Assembly (NCBI RefSeq): GCF_900460065.1
Contig: NZ_UAVD01000057.1
Span: 1-64,000, forward strand
Direction: 5' to 3'
Length of the DNA stretch: 64,000 nt
From: Streptomyces griseus
Lineage (GTDB): Bacteria; Actinomycetota; Actinomycetes; Streptomycetales; Streptomycetaceae
The position numbers and the translations under genes are program-made. Below the pieces are notes generated by a model, which did not search any database, was not told the origin of the DNA, and saw only the letters and a program-made list of their open reading frames with translations. Of the stretch, positions 48,520 to 57,974 are shown one piece after another; position 1 is the first letter of the stretch; every line of letters starts with the position of its first letter.

Positions 48520-49704
48520 GTGAACACGTACGGCGCGCCACGGCTCGGACGGTGGCAGGAGACCTGGCGGCTGGCGGCGGCCGCCGCGGTGAGCGTGCCG
48601 ATCTGGCTCTACATCGGAGTGCTGCTGCACGGGCAGGGCGCCGGCCCGGGCGCCTGGTTCCGCTTCGGCGATCCGCTCGTGGCCCTCGGCTGCCTGACGG
48701 CCCTGCTGTGGCGGCGGCGATTCCCCCTCGCCGTCGCCATGACGGTCGCGATCGCCTCGACCGCGTCGACGCTCGCCACCGGCGCCGCCCTCCTGGCGCT
48801 GGGCTCGATCGCCACGCGACGCCGCCCGGCGGAGATCGGGGCCGTCGCCCTCGCCTATGTGGCCGCGTCACAGTTCGCGGGCGGCGTCTACCCGGTCGAG
48901 AACCCGCCCGGCATGCTCTGGTTGCAGCTCGCGCTGCCGGCCCTCACCGCGGGTATCGCCGCGGCCGTCGGCATGGCCATCGGCGCGCGGCGCGTCGAGG
49001 TGCGGTCCCTGCGGGACCGCGCGGAGAGCGCGGAGCGGGAACAGGCGGCACGGGCGACACAGGCACGGGTCCTGGAACGCAACCGGATCGCCCGCGAGAT
49101 GCACGACGTGCTCGCCCACCGCATCTCCCTGGTCGCCATGCAGGCCGGAGTGCTGGACCACCGCGGCGACCTCGGAGCCGAGGAGAGCCGTCTCCTGGTC
49201 CGCGGCATCGCCGAGGGCTCCCACCAGGCTCTGGAGGAACTGCGCGATGTCCTCGGCGTGCTCCGGGCCGACCCGGGCCACCCGGAACCACCGCAGCCCT
49301 CCCTCGACCGGATCCCCGACCTGGTGGCCGACGCCCGCGCGTCGGGACTCGACGTCACCCTCACCACCGAGGTGACCGGAACACCGGCCGACGTCGTGGG
49401 AAGAACCTGCTACCGGGTCGTCCAGGAAGGGCTGACCAACGCCGCCAAACACGCCCCGGGCGCGCCCGTCCGCGTCGCACTCGAAGGCGCGGCGGGCGCG
49501 GGGCTCGGCGTCGACGTCCGCAACGCCCCGGCCACCGCGAGCACCGCGCACCGGCCGCCCGCATCGGGATTCGGGCTGCTCGGCCTCACCGAAAGGGTCG
49601 GCCTGGCGGGTGGAACCCTCCACCATCACCCCACGGCCGACCACGGCTACGTCCTCCGCGCGCGGCTACCCTGGCCGAACGCCACCCACGAGAAGAGAGC
49701 ATGA
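48520..49704 (+). CDS. Sensor histidine kinase (NarL-type, HisKA_3)
   Basis: This 394-residue kinase has about five N-terminal membrane segments (residues 15-155), a HisKA_3 dimerisation domain with the phospho-acceptor His195 in EMHDVLAHRISLVAMQAG, and an HATPase domain (VQEGLTNAAKHAPGAP, GFGLLGLTERVGLAGG). The GTG follows GACAAT by 6 nt with no ribosome site. Its stop abuts the start of the response-regulator gene. The signal is unknown. Confidence 0.9.
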   Translation: MNTYGAPRLGRWQETWRLAAAAAVSVPIWLYIGVLLHGQGAGPGAWFRFGDPLVALGCLTALLWRRRFPLAVAMTVAIASTASTLATGAALLALGSIATRRRPAEIGAVALAYVAASQFAGGVYPVENPPGMLWLQLALPALTAGIAAAVGMAIGARRVEVRSLRDRAESAEREQAARATQARVLERNRIAREMHDVLAHRISLVAMQAGVLDHRGDLGAEESRLLVRGIAEGSHQALEELRDVLGVLRADPGHPEPPQPSLDRIPDLVADARASGLDVTLTTEVTGTPADVVGRTCYRVVQEGLTNAAKHAPGAPVRVALEGAAGAGLGVDVRNAPATASTAHRPPASGFGLLGLTERVGLAGGTLHHHPTADHGYVLRARLPWPNATHEKRA

Positions 49705-50382
49705 GTGGACAGCGAGCGGAAGCCGGTGCGCGTCGTCATCGTCGACGACGACCAACTGGTGCGCATGGCGCTGCGGCTCGTCATCGACGGCGAACCGGAT
49801 CTGACCGTCGTCGCCGAGGCCGCCGACGGGAACGCCGCGGTCATCGTGGTGGACGAGCAGCGGCCGGACGTCGTGCTGATGGACGTACGGATGCCCGGCC
49901 TCGACGGACTCGGCGCGACCCGGGAGATCCTGGCCCGGGCGGCGCCGCCCCGGGTGCTCATGCTGACGACCTTCGACTCCGACGACCTGGTGCTCGGCGC
50001 CCTGCGGGCCGGAGCTCTCGGCTTCGTCCTCAAGGACACCCCGCCGCAACGGATCCTCGACGCCGTGCGGGCCGTGGCGGACGGCAGCCCGGTGCTGTCC
50101 CCGGCCGCCACGGCACGGGTGATCGCAGCGGCCACCGGCCCGCTGTCCTCCCACGCCCGTGACTCGACCCGCCGGGCCGCGCGGGAACGGCTGTCGGCGC
50201 TGACCGAGCGGGAACACGAAACGGCTCGCGCCATCGCCGACGGACTGGGCAACCCGGAGATCGCTCAGCGGCTGAACATCAGCGTCGCTACGGTCAAGGC
50301 GCACACCGGCAGCCTGTTCTCCAAACTGGCGGTGCAGAACCGGGTACAGATCGCCCTGCTGGTCCGCGACGCGGAGGAATGA
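49705..50382 (+). CDS. NarL/FixJ-type response regulator
   Basis: This 225-residue protein has a receiver domain (about 8-122) with acidic pocket DDD, phospho-acceptor Asp60 in VVLMDVRMPG, Thr in LMLTTFD and Lys in FVLKDT. A LuxR-type HTH follows (about 160-222, LTEREHETARAIADGLGNPEIAQRLNISVATVKAHTGSLFSKL). GTG begins directly after the kinase stop codon. It is the partner of the 48520 kinase. Confidence 0.92.
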   Translation: MDSERKPVRVVIVDDDQLVRMALRLVIDGEPDLTVVAEAADGNAAVIVVDEQRPDVVLMDVRMPGLDGLGATREILARAAPPRVLMLTTFDSDDLVLGALRAGALGFVLKDTPPQRILDAVRAVADGSPVLSPAATARVIAAATGPLSSHARDSTRRAARERLSALTEREHETARAIADGLGNPEIAQRLNISVATVKAHTGSLFSKLAVQNRVQIALLVRDAEE

Positions 50383-50446
50383 CCGGGGGAACGACCGAGG
50401 GGCGACGACGCGGAGGACGTCCCGGCGCCAGGGGGCCAACAACAAA

Positions 50447-50472
50447 GGCAAGGAGGGAGACCTCTCCTTGCC
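50447..50472. terminator. Terminator after the two-component operon
   Basis: GGCAAGGAG (50447-50455) and CTCCTTGCC (50464-50472), a 9-bp perfect stem with an 8-nt loop, 64 nt past the response-regulator stop. Confidence 0.65.
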
Positions 50473-50488
50473 ACTCTCAACTTATAGC

Positions 50489-50520
50489 TCACCGGGGGGC
50501 TTGCGGCAAGACCCCGGTGA
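50489..50520 (+). promoter_or_regulatory. Rifamycin-associated element (RAE)
   Basis: GGGGCTTGCGGCAAGACCCC (50496-50515) matches the palindromic RAE found upstream of rifamycin-resistance genes in actinomycetes. The symmetry extends outward as TCACCGGGG (50489-50497) and CCCCGGTGA (50512-50520). The element lies 213 nt upstream of the rph start and mediates rifamycin-responsive expression. Confidence 0.85.
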
Positions 50521-50732
50521 GGGCGCAGAATCCTCGGGTCGACGCCACCACCAGCGGAAACGGTGGTGCGACCTGCGCCGACCGGCCGGAAGGATCCGCC
50601 GGTCTCTTCGTCCGAGGGAAGACAACCAGGAATGAGCACGTGCCCGACAAGAGGTTCGACGGGGCGCCGGGCCCCGGTGACACGATCGGCTGCCGCGATG
50701 CGAGGGAACACGACTGCCGTGGAGGTGTCGCG

Positions 50733-53393
50733 ATGACGGACCCGTATGTGGTGGACCTCGGCGAGGTCGACGAGACGCGCGTCGCGACCGTGGGCGGCAA
50801 GGGAGCGCACCTCGGCGGGCTGACGCGGATCGACGGCATCCGCGTGCCGGACGGCTTCTGCGTGACGACGGAGGCCTTCCGGCGGGCCCTGGCGGAGGTG
50901 CCGTCGATCGACGAACGGCTCGATGAGCTGGCGCGGCTGAACCCGGAGGACCGGGAGGCGATCCGCACGCTCAGCGGGCGGATCCGGGCCGGCATCGAAG
51001 GGATCGCCGTCCCGGGCGACATCGCCGCGGCGATCACCGGCTCGCTCGACCGTTTCTGCGAGGACGCCCCGTACGCCGTCCGGTCCAGCGCGACGGCGGA
51101 GGACCTGCCGACGGCCTCCTTCGCCGGCCAGCAGGACACGTACCTGAACGTCCTCGGGCCTGCCGCGGTCATCCAGCACATCAGGCGGTGCTGGGCCTCG
51201 ACGTTCACCGAACGGGCCGTCGTCTACCGCCAGCGCAACGGCATCGACCACCGTACGGTCCACATGGCCGTGGTCGTGCAGCGGATGGTCTTCCCGCAGG
51301 CGTCCGGCATCCTCTTCACGGCCGACCCCGTCACCGGCAACCGGAAGACCGCCACCGTGGACGCCGGCTTCGGCCTCGGCGAGGCCCTGGTCTCCGGCCT
51401 CGTGAACCCGGACGTCTTCACGGTCCGGGACGGCGCAGTCGTCACCAGGACCATCGCCGCCAAGGAGCGCGCCGTTCACGCCCTGCCCGACGGCGGCACG
51501 CGGGAAGTGACGGTCGATCCGCGGCAGCGGGAGCGCCCGGCGCTGACGGACGAGCAGGCCGTCCGCCTCGTGGGGCTCGGCCGTCGCGTCGAAGCGCACT
51601 TCGGCCGCCCGCAGGACATCGAATGGTGCCTCGTCGACGACGGCTTCCGGATCGTGCAGAGCAGGCCGATCACCACCCTCTTCCCCCTCCCCGTCATCGA
51701 GGACGGCGACGAGGGGAAGGCCGGGGAGGACGCCGAGGGGCACGACGGGAGGACCACAGGGGGGAATCGCGTTTACGTCTCCGTCGGCCACCAGCAGATG
51801 ATGACCGACCCCATGAAGCCCCTCGGGTACTCCATGTGGCAGCTGACCGCCATGGTGCCGATGCACGAGGCCGGCGGGCGGCTGTTCGTCGACGTCACCC
51901 CGCGCCTGGCGTCGCCCACGAGCCGCGACACCCTCCTGGACGTCGTGGGGAAGGGCGATCCGCTGGTCAGGGACGCCCTGGAGACCGTCCTCGACCGTGA
52001 CGGCTTCGTCCTCCCGCTCCCGGACACGACCCCCGCCGCACCGCCGTCCACCGGCGCGCCCGCCCCGATCGAGACCGATCCGGCCGTCGTCACCCGACTG
52101 ATCGAGCGCAGCCGGGCCTCCATCGCCGCCCTGGAACGAGACATCCGGACGCAGAAGGGTCCGGCACTGTTCGACTTCCTGCTGGAAGCCTTCGAGGAGC
52201 ACAAGCGGGTGCTGGCCGACCCCCTGAGCATGCGGGCCCTCATGGCGGGAATGGACGCCACCTGGTGGCTCAACGAGAGACTGCTGGAGTGGCTGGGCGA
52301 GAAGAACGTCGCCGACACGCTGACGCTGTCGGCCCCGGACAACATCACGTCGGAGATGGGACTGGCGCTGCTCGACGTCGCGGACGTGATCCGCCCGCTG
52401 CCGCAGGTGCTGGCCTTCCTGCGGGACGCCGAGCAGCTCGAGGACGCCACCTTCCTGGACGAGCTCGCGAGGACCGAGGGCGGGGGCGAGGCACGGGACG
52501 CCATCGAGGCGTACCTCGACCGGTACGGTATGCGCTGCGTCGGCGAGATCGACATCACCAGGCCGCGATGGTGCGAGCGCCCCACCGCGCTCGTTCCCGT
52601 GATCCTCGACCATGTGCGGAACTTCGGGCCGGGCGCCGCGCAGCAGCGCTTCGAAGAGGGGCGCCGGAAGGCCCGGTGGAAGGAACAGGACGTCCTGTCA
52701 CGGCTGCGGGCCCTGCCGGACGGGCACCGGAAGGCCGAAGAGACCCAGCGGATGATCGACCGGGTCAGGACCTTCATCGGATACCGGGAGTACCCGAAGT
52801 ACGGCATCGTCAGCCGCTACCTCGTCTACAAGCGCGCCCTGCTGGCGGAGGCCGAACGCCTCGTCCGGGACGAGGTGCTTCCCGAGAAGGAGGACGCCTT
52901 CTACCTGACGTTCCGGGAACTCCACGAGGCCGTGCGGTCCAACCGGGTGGACGAGCGGCTCATCCAGCGCCGCAAGGAGGCGTTCCGGTCGTACCACGCG
53001 CTCACCCCGCCCCGGGTCCTCACGTCCGACGGTGAGGCCGTCACCGGCGCGTACCGGCGCGACGACGTGCCGGACGGCGCGCTGACCGGCCTGCCGGTGT
53101 CCGCCGGGACCGTGGAGGGACGGGCCCGCGTCATCCTCGACATGGCGGAGGCCGACCTCGAAGCGGGCGACATCCTGGTCACGACCTTCACGGACCCCAG
53201 CTGGTCGCCGCTGTTCGTCGGGATCGCGGGCCTGGTGACGGAGGTCGGCGGCCTGATGACCCACGGGGCCGTGATCGCCCGGGAGTACGGCCTGCCCGCC
53301 GTCGTGGGCGTGGATCGCGCCACCCGGATCATCCGGGACGGACAGCGCATCCGCGTCCACGGTACCGACGGGTACGTGGAACTCCTGCCCTGA
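50733..53393 (+). CDS. rph: Rifampicin phosphotransferase
   Basis: This 886-residue enzyme has the expected three parts: an ATP-grasp domain (about 1-315, VRSSATAEDLPTASFAGQQDTYLNV, ending DIEWCLVDDGFRIVQSRPIT), a rifampicin-binding domain (about 335-770) and a PEP-synthase-like swivelling His domain (about 785-886) with the phospho-carrier His844 in GLMTHGAVIAREYGLPAVVGV. It transfers the beta-phosphate of ATP to the C21 hydroxyl of rifamycins, inactivating them. GGAGG lies 9 nt before the ATG at 50733. The upstream RAE shows inducible expression. Confidence 0.93.
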   Translation: MTDPYVVDLGEVDETRVATVGGKGAHLGGLTRIDGIRVPDGFCVTTEAFRRALAEVPSIDERLDELARLNPEDREAIRTLSGRIRAGIEGIAVPGDIAAAITGSLDRFCEDAPYAVRSSATAEDLPTASFAGQQDTYLNVLGPAAVIQHIRRCWASTFTERAVVYRQRNGIDHRTVHMAVVVQRMVFPQASGILFTADPVTGNRKTATVDAGFGLGEALVSGLVNPDVFTVRDGAVVTRTIAAKERAVHALPDGGTREVTVDPRQRERPALTDEQAVRLVGLGRRVEAHFGRPQDIEWCLVDDGFRIVQSRPITTLFPLPVIEDGDEGKAGEDAEGHDGRTTGGNRVYVSVGHQQMMTDPMKPLGYSMWQLTAMVPMHEAGGRLFVDVTPRLASPTSRDTLLDVVGKGDPLVRDALETVLDRDGFVLPLPDTTPAAPPSTGAPAPIETDPAVVTRLIERSRASIAALERDIRTQKGPALFDFLLEAFEEHKRVLADPLSMRALMAGMDATWWLNERLLEWLGEKNVADTLTLSAPDNITSEMGLALLDVADVIRPLPQVLAFLRDAEQLEDATFLDELARTEGGGEARDAIEAYLDRYGMRCVGEIDITRPRWCERPTALVPVILDHVRNFGPGAAQQRFEEGRRKARWKEQDVLSRLRALPDGHRKAEETQRMIDRVRTFIGYREYPKYGIVSRYLVYKRALLAEAERLVRDEVLPEKEDAFYLTFRELHEAVRSNRVDERLIQRRKEAFRSYHALTPPRVLTSDGEAVTGAYRRDDVPDGALTGLPVSAGTVEGRARVILDMAEADLEAGDILVTTFTDPSWSPLFVGIAGLVTEVGGLMTHGAVIAREYGLPAVVGVDRATRIIRDGQRIRVHGTDGYVELLP

Positions 53394-53397
53394 CCGC

Positions 53398-53435
53398 CCG
53401 CACCGACGCGGCACGCCCGTGACGCGTCGGTGCGG
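53398..53435. terminator. Terminator between rph and SDR gene
   Basis: CCGCACCGACGCG (53398-53410) and CGCGTCGGTGCGG (53423-53435), 13-bp stem with a 12-nt loop between convergent genes. Confidence 0.75.
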
Positions 53436-53445
53436 CCCGGTCGCG

Positions 53446-54234
53446 TCAGACGGCCGACCAGCCGTCGTCCACGGGCAGGACGGCGCCGTTGACGAAGGAC
53501 GCCGCGTCGGACGCGAGCCAGACGATGGCGGCGGCCTGTTCGTCCGCCGAGCCGACGCGGCCGATGTTCGCGCCGATGAGGCTCCTGAGGACGGCGGGGC
53601 CGTGCGCGTCGGGTCGGCTGTCGACACCGATGCCGGTCGCGGTGGGGCCGGGCGCGATCACGTTGGCCCGGATGCCCCGCCCGCGGTACATCACCGCCAG
53701 GTTCTTCACCAGCCCGGTGATCCCGTGCTTGGCGGCGGTGTACGCGGCCCCGGCGCCGCCGCCGCGCAGGCCGGCCTCGGAGCCGGTGAAGACCAGGCAG
53801 CCGGCGCCGGCGGCCAGCATGTGGGGGAGTACCGCGCGGGTGAGGAGGAAGGGGGCCGTGAGGTCGACGCGCAACACCCGGTCCCACTCGGCGTCGTCGG
53901 TCTCGTGCGCCGCCGACATGCGGTCCATGATCCCCGCGTTGTTGACCAGGACGTCGACCCCGCCGAACTCCGCCACCGCGCGGGCCACCACGGAGTCGAC
54001 CACCCGTTGATCGGTCAGATCCCCGACGGCCGCCAGGGCGGTGCCCCCGGTGGCCGTGGCCTCCCGTACGGTCTCCTCCACACCCGCCGCGTCGAGGTCG
54101 GCCGCCAGGACGCGGTCCCCCTGAGCGACGAAGGCCAGAGCAGAGGCCCGGCCGATGCCGGACGCGGCCCCGGTGACGATCACGCTCCGCCGCGGCCGAG
54201 AGGCGCTGTCCGGCTCGGATACGGGTGTGTTCAT
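53446..54234 (-). CDS. Short-chain dehydrogenase/reductase
   Basis: This 262-residue SDR has the cofactor motif TGAASGIGRA (about 21-30), NNAG (about 97-100), catalytic Tyr/Lys in YTAAKHG and Ser in FTGSEAG. The Asp in AADLD after the second strand favours NAD(H). It probably interconverts an alcohol and ketone. It is downstream of the Baeyer-Villiger monooxygenase in the same orientation with an 85-nt gap, so the two are likely one pathway. Confidence 0.87.
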   Translation of the reverse strand: MNTPVSEPDSASRPRRSVIVTGAASGIGRASALAFVAQGDRVLAADLDAAGVEETVREATATGGTALAAVGDLTDQRVVDSVVARAVAEFGGVDVLVNNAGIMDRMSAAHETDDAEWDRVLRVDLTAPFLLTRAVLPHMLAAGAGCLVFTGSEAGLRGGGAGAAYTAAKHGITGLVKNLAVMYRGRGIRANVIAPGPTATGIGVDSRPDAHGPAVLRSLIGANIGRVGSADEQAAAIVWLASDAASFVNGAVLPVDDGWSAV

Positions 54235-54319
54235 GGCTCGGTCCTTCCAACAATGCGAGAGCTGAGGGCTGAGACGTGAGGGGGACGAGGACCGGGCGTG
54301 CCGAGCCGAGTCGGGCGCG

Positions 54320-56128
54320 TCAGACGAGGCGGACGGTCCTGCTACGGAGGACTTCCCCCATGGACTCCTCGCGCCAGCGCCCCAGCAGTTCGTGAAAGGC
54401 GACGGCTCCGTGCGGATAGGCGAGGGGACCGTTGGGCCGGCCGCGTCCTTCACGGTTGTAGTAGCCGGGGGTGCACTCGGCGTGGAACCACGCGTGGTCG
54501 GGCGCGCCCTCGGCCAGGACGGCGATCCACGCCTCCTCGGTCTCGGGCGAGGGCTCGATGAGGGCGCCGCCGGCTTCCGCGGCCGCGACGAGGGCGGCGA
54601 CGTGGACAGCCTGCTCGTCCAGGATGTGCGTGAAGTTGACGCTGCTGGCGTTCTGCAGGGGCCCCATCTGCAGCAGGTTGGGGAAGCCGTTGCTCGTGAA
54701 ACCGTGGAGCGTGCGCGGTCCCTGCCGCGCCCACCTGTGCAGCAGTTGGACGCCGCCACGGCCGTGGACGGGGAGCTTGCCGGAGTGGATGCCGGAGGTT
54801 CCGACGTTGAACCCGGTGGCGAAGATCAGGCAGTCGAGTTCGTACGTGGTGCCGGCGACCGTGACGCCGTGCTCGGTGACGCGTTCGATGCCGTGGGTGT
54901 CCGCGGTGTCGACGAGAGTGACGTTGTCGCGGTTGAACGCCGGGTAGTACAGGTCGGAGAAGGTGGGGCGCTTGCAGGCGTAGCGGTACCAGGGCTTGAG
55001 CTTCTCCGCCGTCCGCGGATCCGTGACCGTCTGATCCACGCGGGCACGGAGTTCGTTCATCTTGGCGGCGTCGGCGGCCTCGTAGGCGGCTTCGAAGTCC
55101 TGCCGGTCACCCTGCCGCCGGAAGCTCGGCAGGAGCTTCTCCAGCAGGCCCGCCGACGCGGTCCACCGGTCCGCCACCAGGTCCTCGTCGGCGCTCTCGC
55201 CGGAGACGATGCGCAGGTAGTTCTCCCGCCGCTCCCGGGCCCAGTGCTCGCGGTCGGCGCCCACGTCCCGGGCCGTGGTGCGGCGGTTGCCGCGCAGGTC
55301 CACGGTGGAGGGGGTGCGCTGGAAGACGTAGAGGTGCGCCGCGTCCTCGGCCAGCATCGGGATGACCTGGATGCCGGTGGCCCCGGTGCCGACGATGCCC
55401 ACCCGCTTGTCGGCGAGTCCGGTCATGCCGCCCCGTGCGGTGCCGCCGGTGTACGCGTAGTCCCACCGCGAGGTGTGGAACGTGTGGCCGGCGAAGTCCT
55501 CGATCCCGGGGATCCCGGGCAGCTTCGGGTCGGTGAGGGTGCCGGTGGCGTTGACGACGTACGTGGCCCGGACGGTGTCGCCGCGGTCCGTGGCCACCAT
55601 CCACGTCTCGGAAGCCTCGTCCCAGGTCAGAGAGGTGACCCCGGTGGAGAACAACGCATCCGCGTACAGGTCGAACTTCTGCGCGATCCGCACCGCGTGA
55701 CGGCGGATCTCGTCACCGGGCGCGTACTTCCACTCCGGGACGTACCCGGTCTCGTCGAGCATCGGCAGGTAGACGTGCGACTCGACGTCGCAGTGGACGC
55801 CCGGATAGCGATTCCAATACCAGGTGCCCCCGAAATCCCCGCCCTTCTCGATGATCCGGACGCGCTCGACGCCCTGCTGCCGCAGCCGCGCCCCGGTGAG
55901 GATGCCGCCGAACCCGCCGCCGATGACGGCGACGTCCACGGTGTCGTGGAGAGCGTCGCGCACGACCGGCCCCTGCGTGTAGGGGTCCGCCGCGTAGTAC
56001 CCGAACTCGGCGTCGGCGTCGCGGTACTGGGCGGCTCCGTCGGGGCGCACCCGCCGCTCGCGCTCGATCCGGTAGCGGCGCCTCAGCGCGGCGAGCTCGT
56101 GCGGAACCGGGGGTTGAGGAGTCGTCAT
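54320..56128 (-). CDS. Baeyer-Villiger-type flavin monooxygenase
   Basis: This 602-residue protein has an N-terminal extension, an FAD Rossmann motif GGGFGG (70-75), the BVMO fingerprint FxGxxxHxxxW as FAGHTFHTSRW (212-222) and a second GTGATG (247-252) for NADPH. The length matches cyclododecanone/phenylacetone-type class I BVMOs with a long N-terminus. It inserts oxygen next to a ketone to give an ester or lactone. The ATG has GAGG upstream. The 20-bp palindrome at 56196-56215 lies just upstream and suggests TetR control. Confidence 0.88.
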   Translation of the reverse strand: MTTPQPPVPHELAALRRRYRIERERRVRPDGAAQYRDADAEFGYYAADPYTQGPVVRDALHDTVDVAVIGGGFGGILTGARLRQQGVERVRIIEKGGDFGGTWYWNRYPGVHCDVESHVYLPMLDETGYVPEWKYAPGDEIRRHAVRIAQKFDLYADALFSTGVTSLTWDEASETWMVATDRGDTVRATYVVNATGTLTDPKLPGIPGIEDFAGHTFHTSRWDYAYTGGTARGGMTGLADKRVGIVGTGATGIQVIPMLAEDAAHLYVFQRTPSTVDLRGNRRTTARDVGADREHWARERRENYLRIVSGESADEDLVADRWTASAGLLEKLLPSFRRQGDRQDFEAAYEAADAAKMNELRARVDQTVTDPRTAEKLKPWYRYACKRPTFSDLYYPAFNRDNVTLVDTADTHGIERVTEHGVTVAGTTYELDCLIFATGFNVGTSGIHSGKLPVHGRGGVQLLHRWARQGPRTLHGFTSNGFPNLLQMGPLQNASSVNFTHILDEQAVHVAALVAAAEAGGALIEPSPETEEAWIAVLAEGAPDHAWFHAECTPGYYNREGRGRPNGPLAYPHGAVAFHELLGRWREESMGEVLRSRTVRLV

Positions 56129-56195
56129 GTGGGGGCCTCGATCCGGATGGTGGTGGGCGGCCCCGGTCGGGCGGCCGTCCGCTACGGTAACAACT

Positions 56196-56215
56196 ACCGG
56201 ACAATAGTGTCCGGT
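56196..56215. promoter_or_regulatory. 20-bp palindrome, TetR operator candidate
   Basis: ACCGGACAATAGTGTCCGGT has perfect 8-bp arms around ATAG. It lies between the divergent monooxygenase and SMP-30-like genes and is the likely binding site of the TetR encoded at 57384-57974. Confidence 0.65.
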
Positions 56216-56350
56216 TGGAGGCGGGGAGGAACAGCGACATTCGGCCAAGCACCCCCGCCCACTGCCCGGGTCGCCCCGACCCCCGCCCCCCCCACCACCT
56301 CGAAACACGCCCACAGGCCCACAGGACACCGACAGGAAGACCGATCCCCC

Positions 56351-57370
56351 ATGAGGCGACTTTCACCCCGAACCCTTTCCGCGCTGGCCGCTGTCGGCGC
56401 GCTGATCCTCACCGGATGCGGTACGGAGCAAGGCGGTTCCGAGAGTGGGACGGCCCCGGGCTCCGAGGGCAGGACCATCCGGGCACAGAAGGTCATGCGA
56501 CTGACCCAGGTGCACGCCGAGACCGGAATGACCTTGCTGGAGGGCCCTGTGTTCGCGGACGACGGAGGCCTGATCGTCGTCGACGTCACGGCGCCCGCGG
56601 GCAAACCCAAGGTCATGCGCGTCGATGTCGCGAAGAAGACGTCCCGGGCGGTCCACACCGACGACAGAGGGGCCTACACCTCGGCCCAGTTCAGCCCGTA
56701 CGACGGACGGCTCTACCTCAGCGACTTCGCGCACGGCGAGATCGTGAGCCTGGCCCCCGACGGGAGCGACCCTCGGACCTTCTTCTCCGGCGAGGTCGCC
56801 GGAGCGCGTATGAACCCCGACGACATCGCCTTCGACCCGGAGGGCAACCTGTACGTCAGCGACTCACGTGGCCTGTCCGAGGGCAAGCCCCACGGGCGCG
56901 TGGTGCGGATCGGCCGGGAGGGCGGCGGGGCCACCGTTCTGGCCGAGGACCTGGCCGCGCCGAACGGGATCTCGTTCGACGCGGACTACCGGGGGCTGTG
57001 GTTCAGCGAGCTCACCGAGAACCGGATCTCCTATCTGCGCCTCGACGAGAAGGGCGGGGTGACGTCCCGGCACACCGCCATCCGCGTCGACGGCGGACTC
57101 GCCCAGAGCGACTCGATCGCCGTGGACGCGGACGGCAACCTGTACCAGGGGCTGCACGGCCGGGCCGCCATGGCCGTGTACGACCGGCACGGCGAGCGGT
57201 TGGCGACGGTGGAGCTCCCCTCGCGGGCCGAAGGCCTGGAGTCGGCGACGAACGTGGCCGTCACACCCGGCGGTACCCGGGCGTACATGACCGTCAGCGG
57301 CCCCGCCGGAGGCTACCTGTACGCCTTCGACGCCCTGGCGGAAGGCGTACGGCAGTCCAACGGCGGCTGA
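56351..57370 (+). CDS. SMP-30/gluconolactonase-like lipoprotein
   Basis: This 339-residue propeller protein has a lipoprotein signal (lipobox LTGC, Cys23) and SMP-30/Drp35-type repeats (LLEGPVFADDGGLIVVDV with the metal-ligand Glu, PDDIAFDPEGNLYVSD, APNGISFDADYRGLWFSE, SDSIAVDADGNLYQG). Such enzymes hydrolyse lactones. Next to a Baeyer-Villiger monooxygenase, a lactone ring-opening role is attractive, but a surface lipoprotein would act outside the membrane. ATG at 56351 with a weak GGAAGA upstream. Confidence 0.75.
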   Translation: MRRLSPRTLSALAAVGALILTGCGTEQGGSESGTAPGSEGRTIRAQKVMRLTQVHAETGMTLLEGPVFADDGGLIVVDVTAPAGKPKVMRVDVAKKTSRAVHTDDRGAYTSAQFSPYDGRLYLSDFAHGEIVSLAPDGSDPRTFFSGEVAGARMNPDDIAFDPEGNLYVSDSRGLSEGKPHGRVVRIGREGGGATVLAEDLAAPNGISFDADYRGLWFSELTENRISYLRLDEKGGVTSRHTAIRVDGGLAQSDSIAVDADGNLYQGLHGRAAMAVYDRHGERLATVELPSRAEGLESATNVAVTPGGTRAYMTVSGPAGGYLYAFDALAEGVRQSNGG

Positions 57371-57383
57371 CGCGGACCGCGGC

Positions 57384-57974
57384 TCAACCGCCGAAGGCCC
57401 GCACCGGCCCCACCTCGACGCCGAGCAACCGCCAGGCGGCCAGCGCCCGGTGCTCGCGCTCCTCGCGCGTGGGGCCGATGACGGCGGCGGAGACCATGGC
57501 GACCGAGAGCACCAGGTCGTCCCCCGCACTCAGCCGATGACCGGGCGGGAGGTGTGTGCGCAGAGCACACTCCACCCGCTCGGACAGGGCAAGGGCGTGC
57601 GCGCGGATGCCCGAGCGACCGCCCGCCCGGTCGGCGTGCAGAAGACCGATGAAGGCCGCCGATTCGGCGAGGTGCCATGTCAGTACACCGAGCACGGAGT
57701 CGAAGGTGGCGTCCTCGTCGGCAGCGGCCTGCTCGACCTGCCGCACGTTCTCCTCCAGGACCGCTGACACCGCGGCGCTCCGGTCGGGGAAGTGCCGGTA
57801 GAGAACGCCCTGACCGACCCCGGCCCTGCGCGCGATCGCGGAGAGCGGCGCCTCCAGGCCGTGCTCGGCGAACACCTCCCGGGCGGCCGTGACCAGAGCG
57901 GCCCGGTTACGGGCGGCGGCCTTCGGCCCGTCGTTCGCCGGCCGCCGCCCGTCCTGCTCGATGTGCTCCGTCAC
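57384..57974 (-). CDS. TetR-family regulator of the monooxygenase cluster
   Basis: This 196-residue protein has an HTH at about residues 44-67 (APLSAIARRAGVGQGVLYRHFPDR) and a C-terminal TetR_C_SbtR-like domain. The GTG start follows TACGCT by 6 nt without a ribosome site. It converges on the lipoprotein gene with a 13-nt gap and probably binds the palindrome at 56196-56215. Confidence 0.83.
   Translation of the reverse strand: MTEHIEQDGRRPANDGPKAAARNRAALVTAAREVFAEHGLEAPLSAIARRAGVGQGVLYRHFPDRSAAVSAVLEENVRQVEQAAADEDATFDSVLGVLTWHLAESAAFIGLLHADRAGGRSGIRAHALALSERVECALRTHLPPGHRLSAGDDLVLSVAMVSAAVIGPTREEREHRALAAWRLLGVEVGPVRAFGG

Larger units (their letters stand above)
50383..50732. other. Leader region of the rifampicin phosphotransferase gene
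   Basis: No gene. It holds the terminator of the two-component operon and the rifamycin-associated element, listed separately. Nothing else is recognised. Confidence 0.7.

Noticed and set aside
54392..56350. Long + strand frame running into the SMP-30 lipoprotein gene
   Set aside because: The upstream part is antisense to the monooxygenase; the real lipoprotein begins at 56351 with a lipobox signal.
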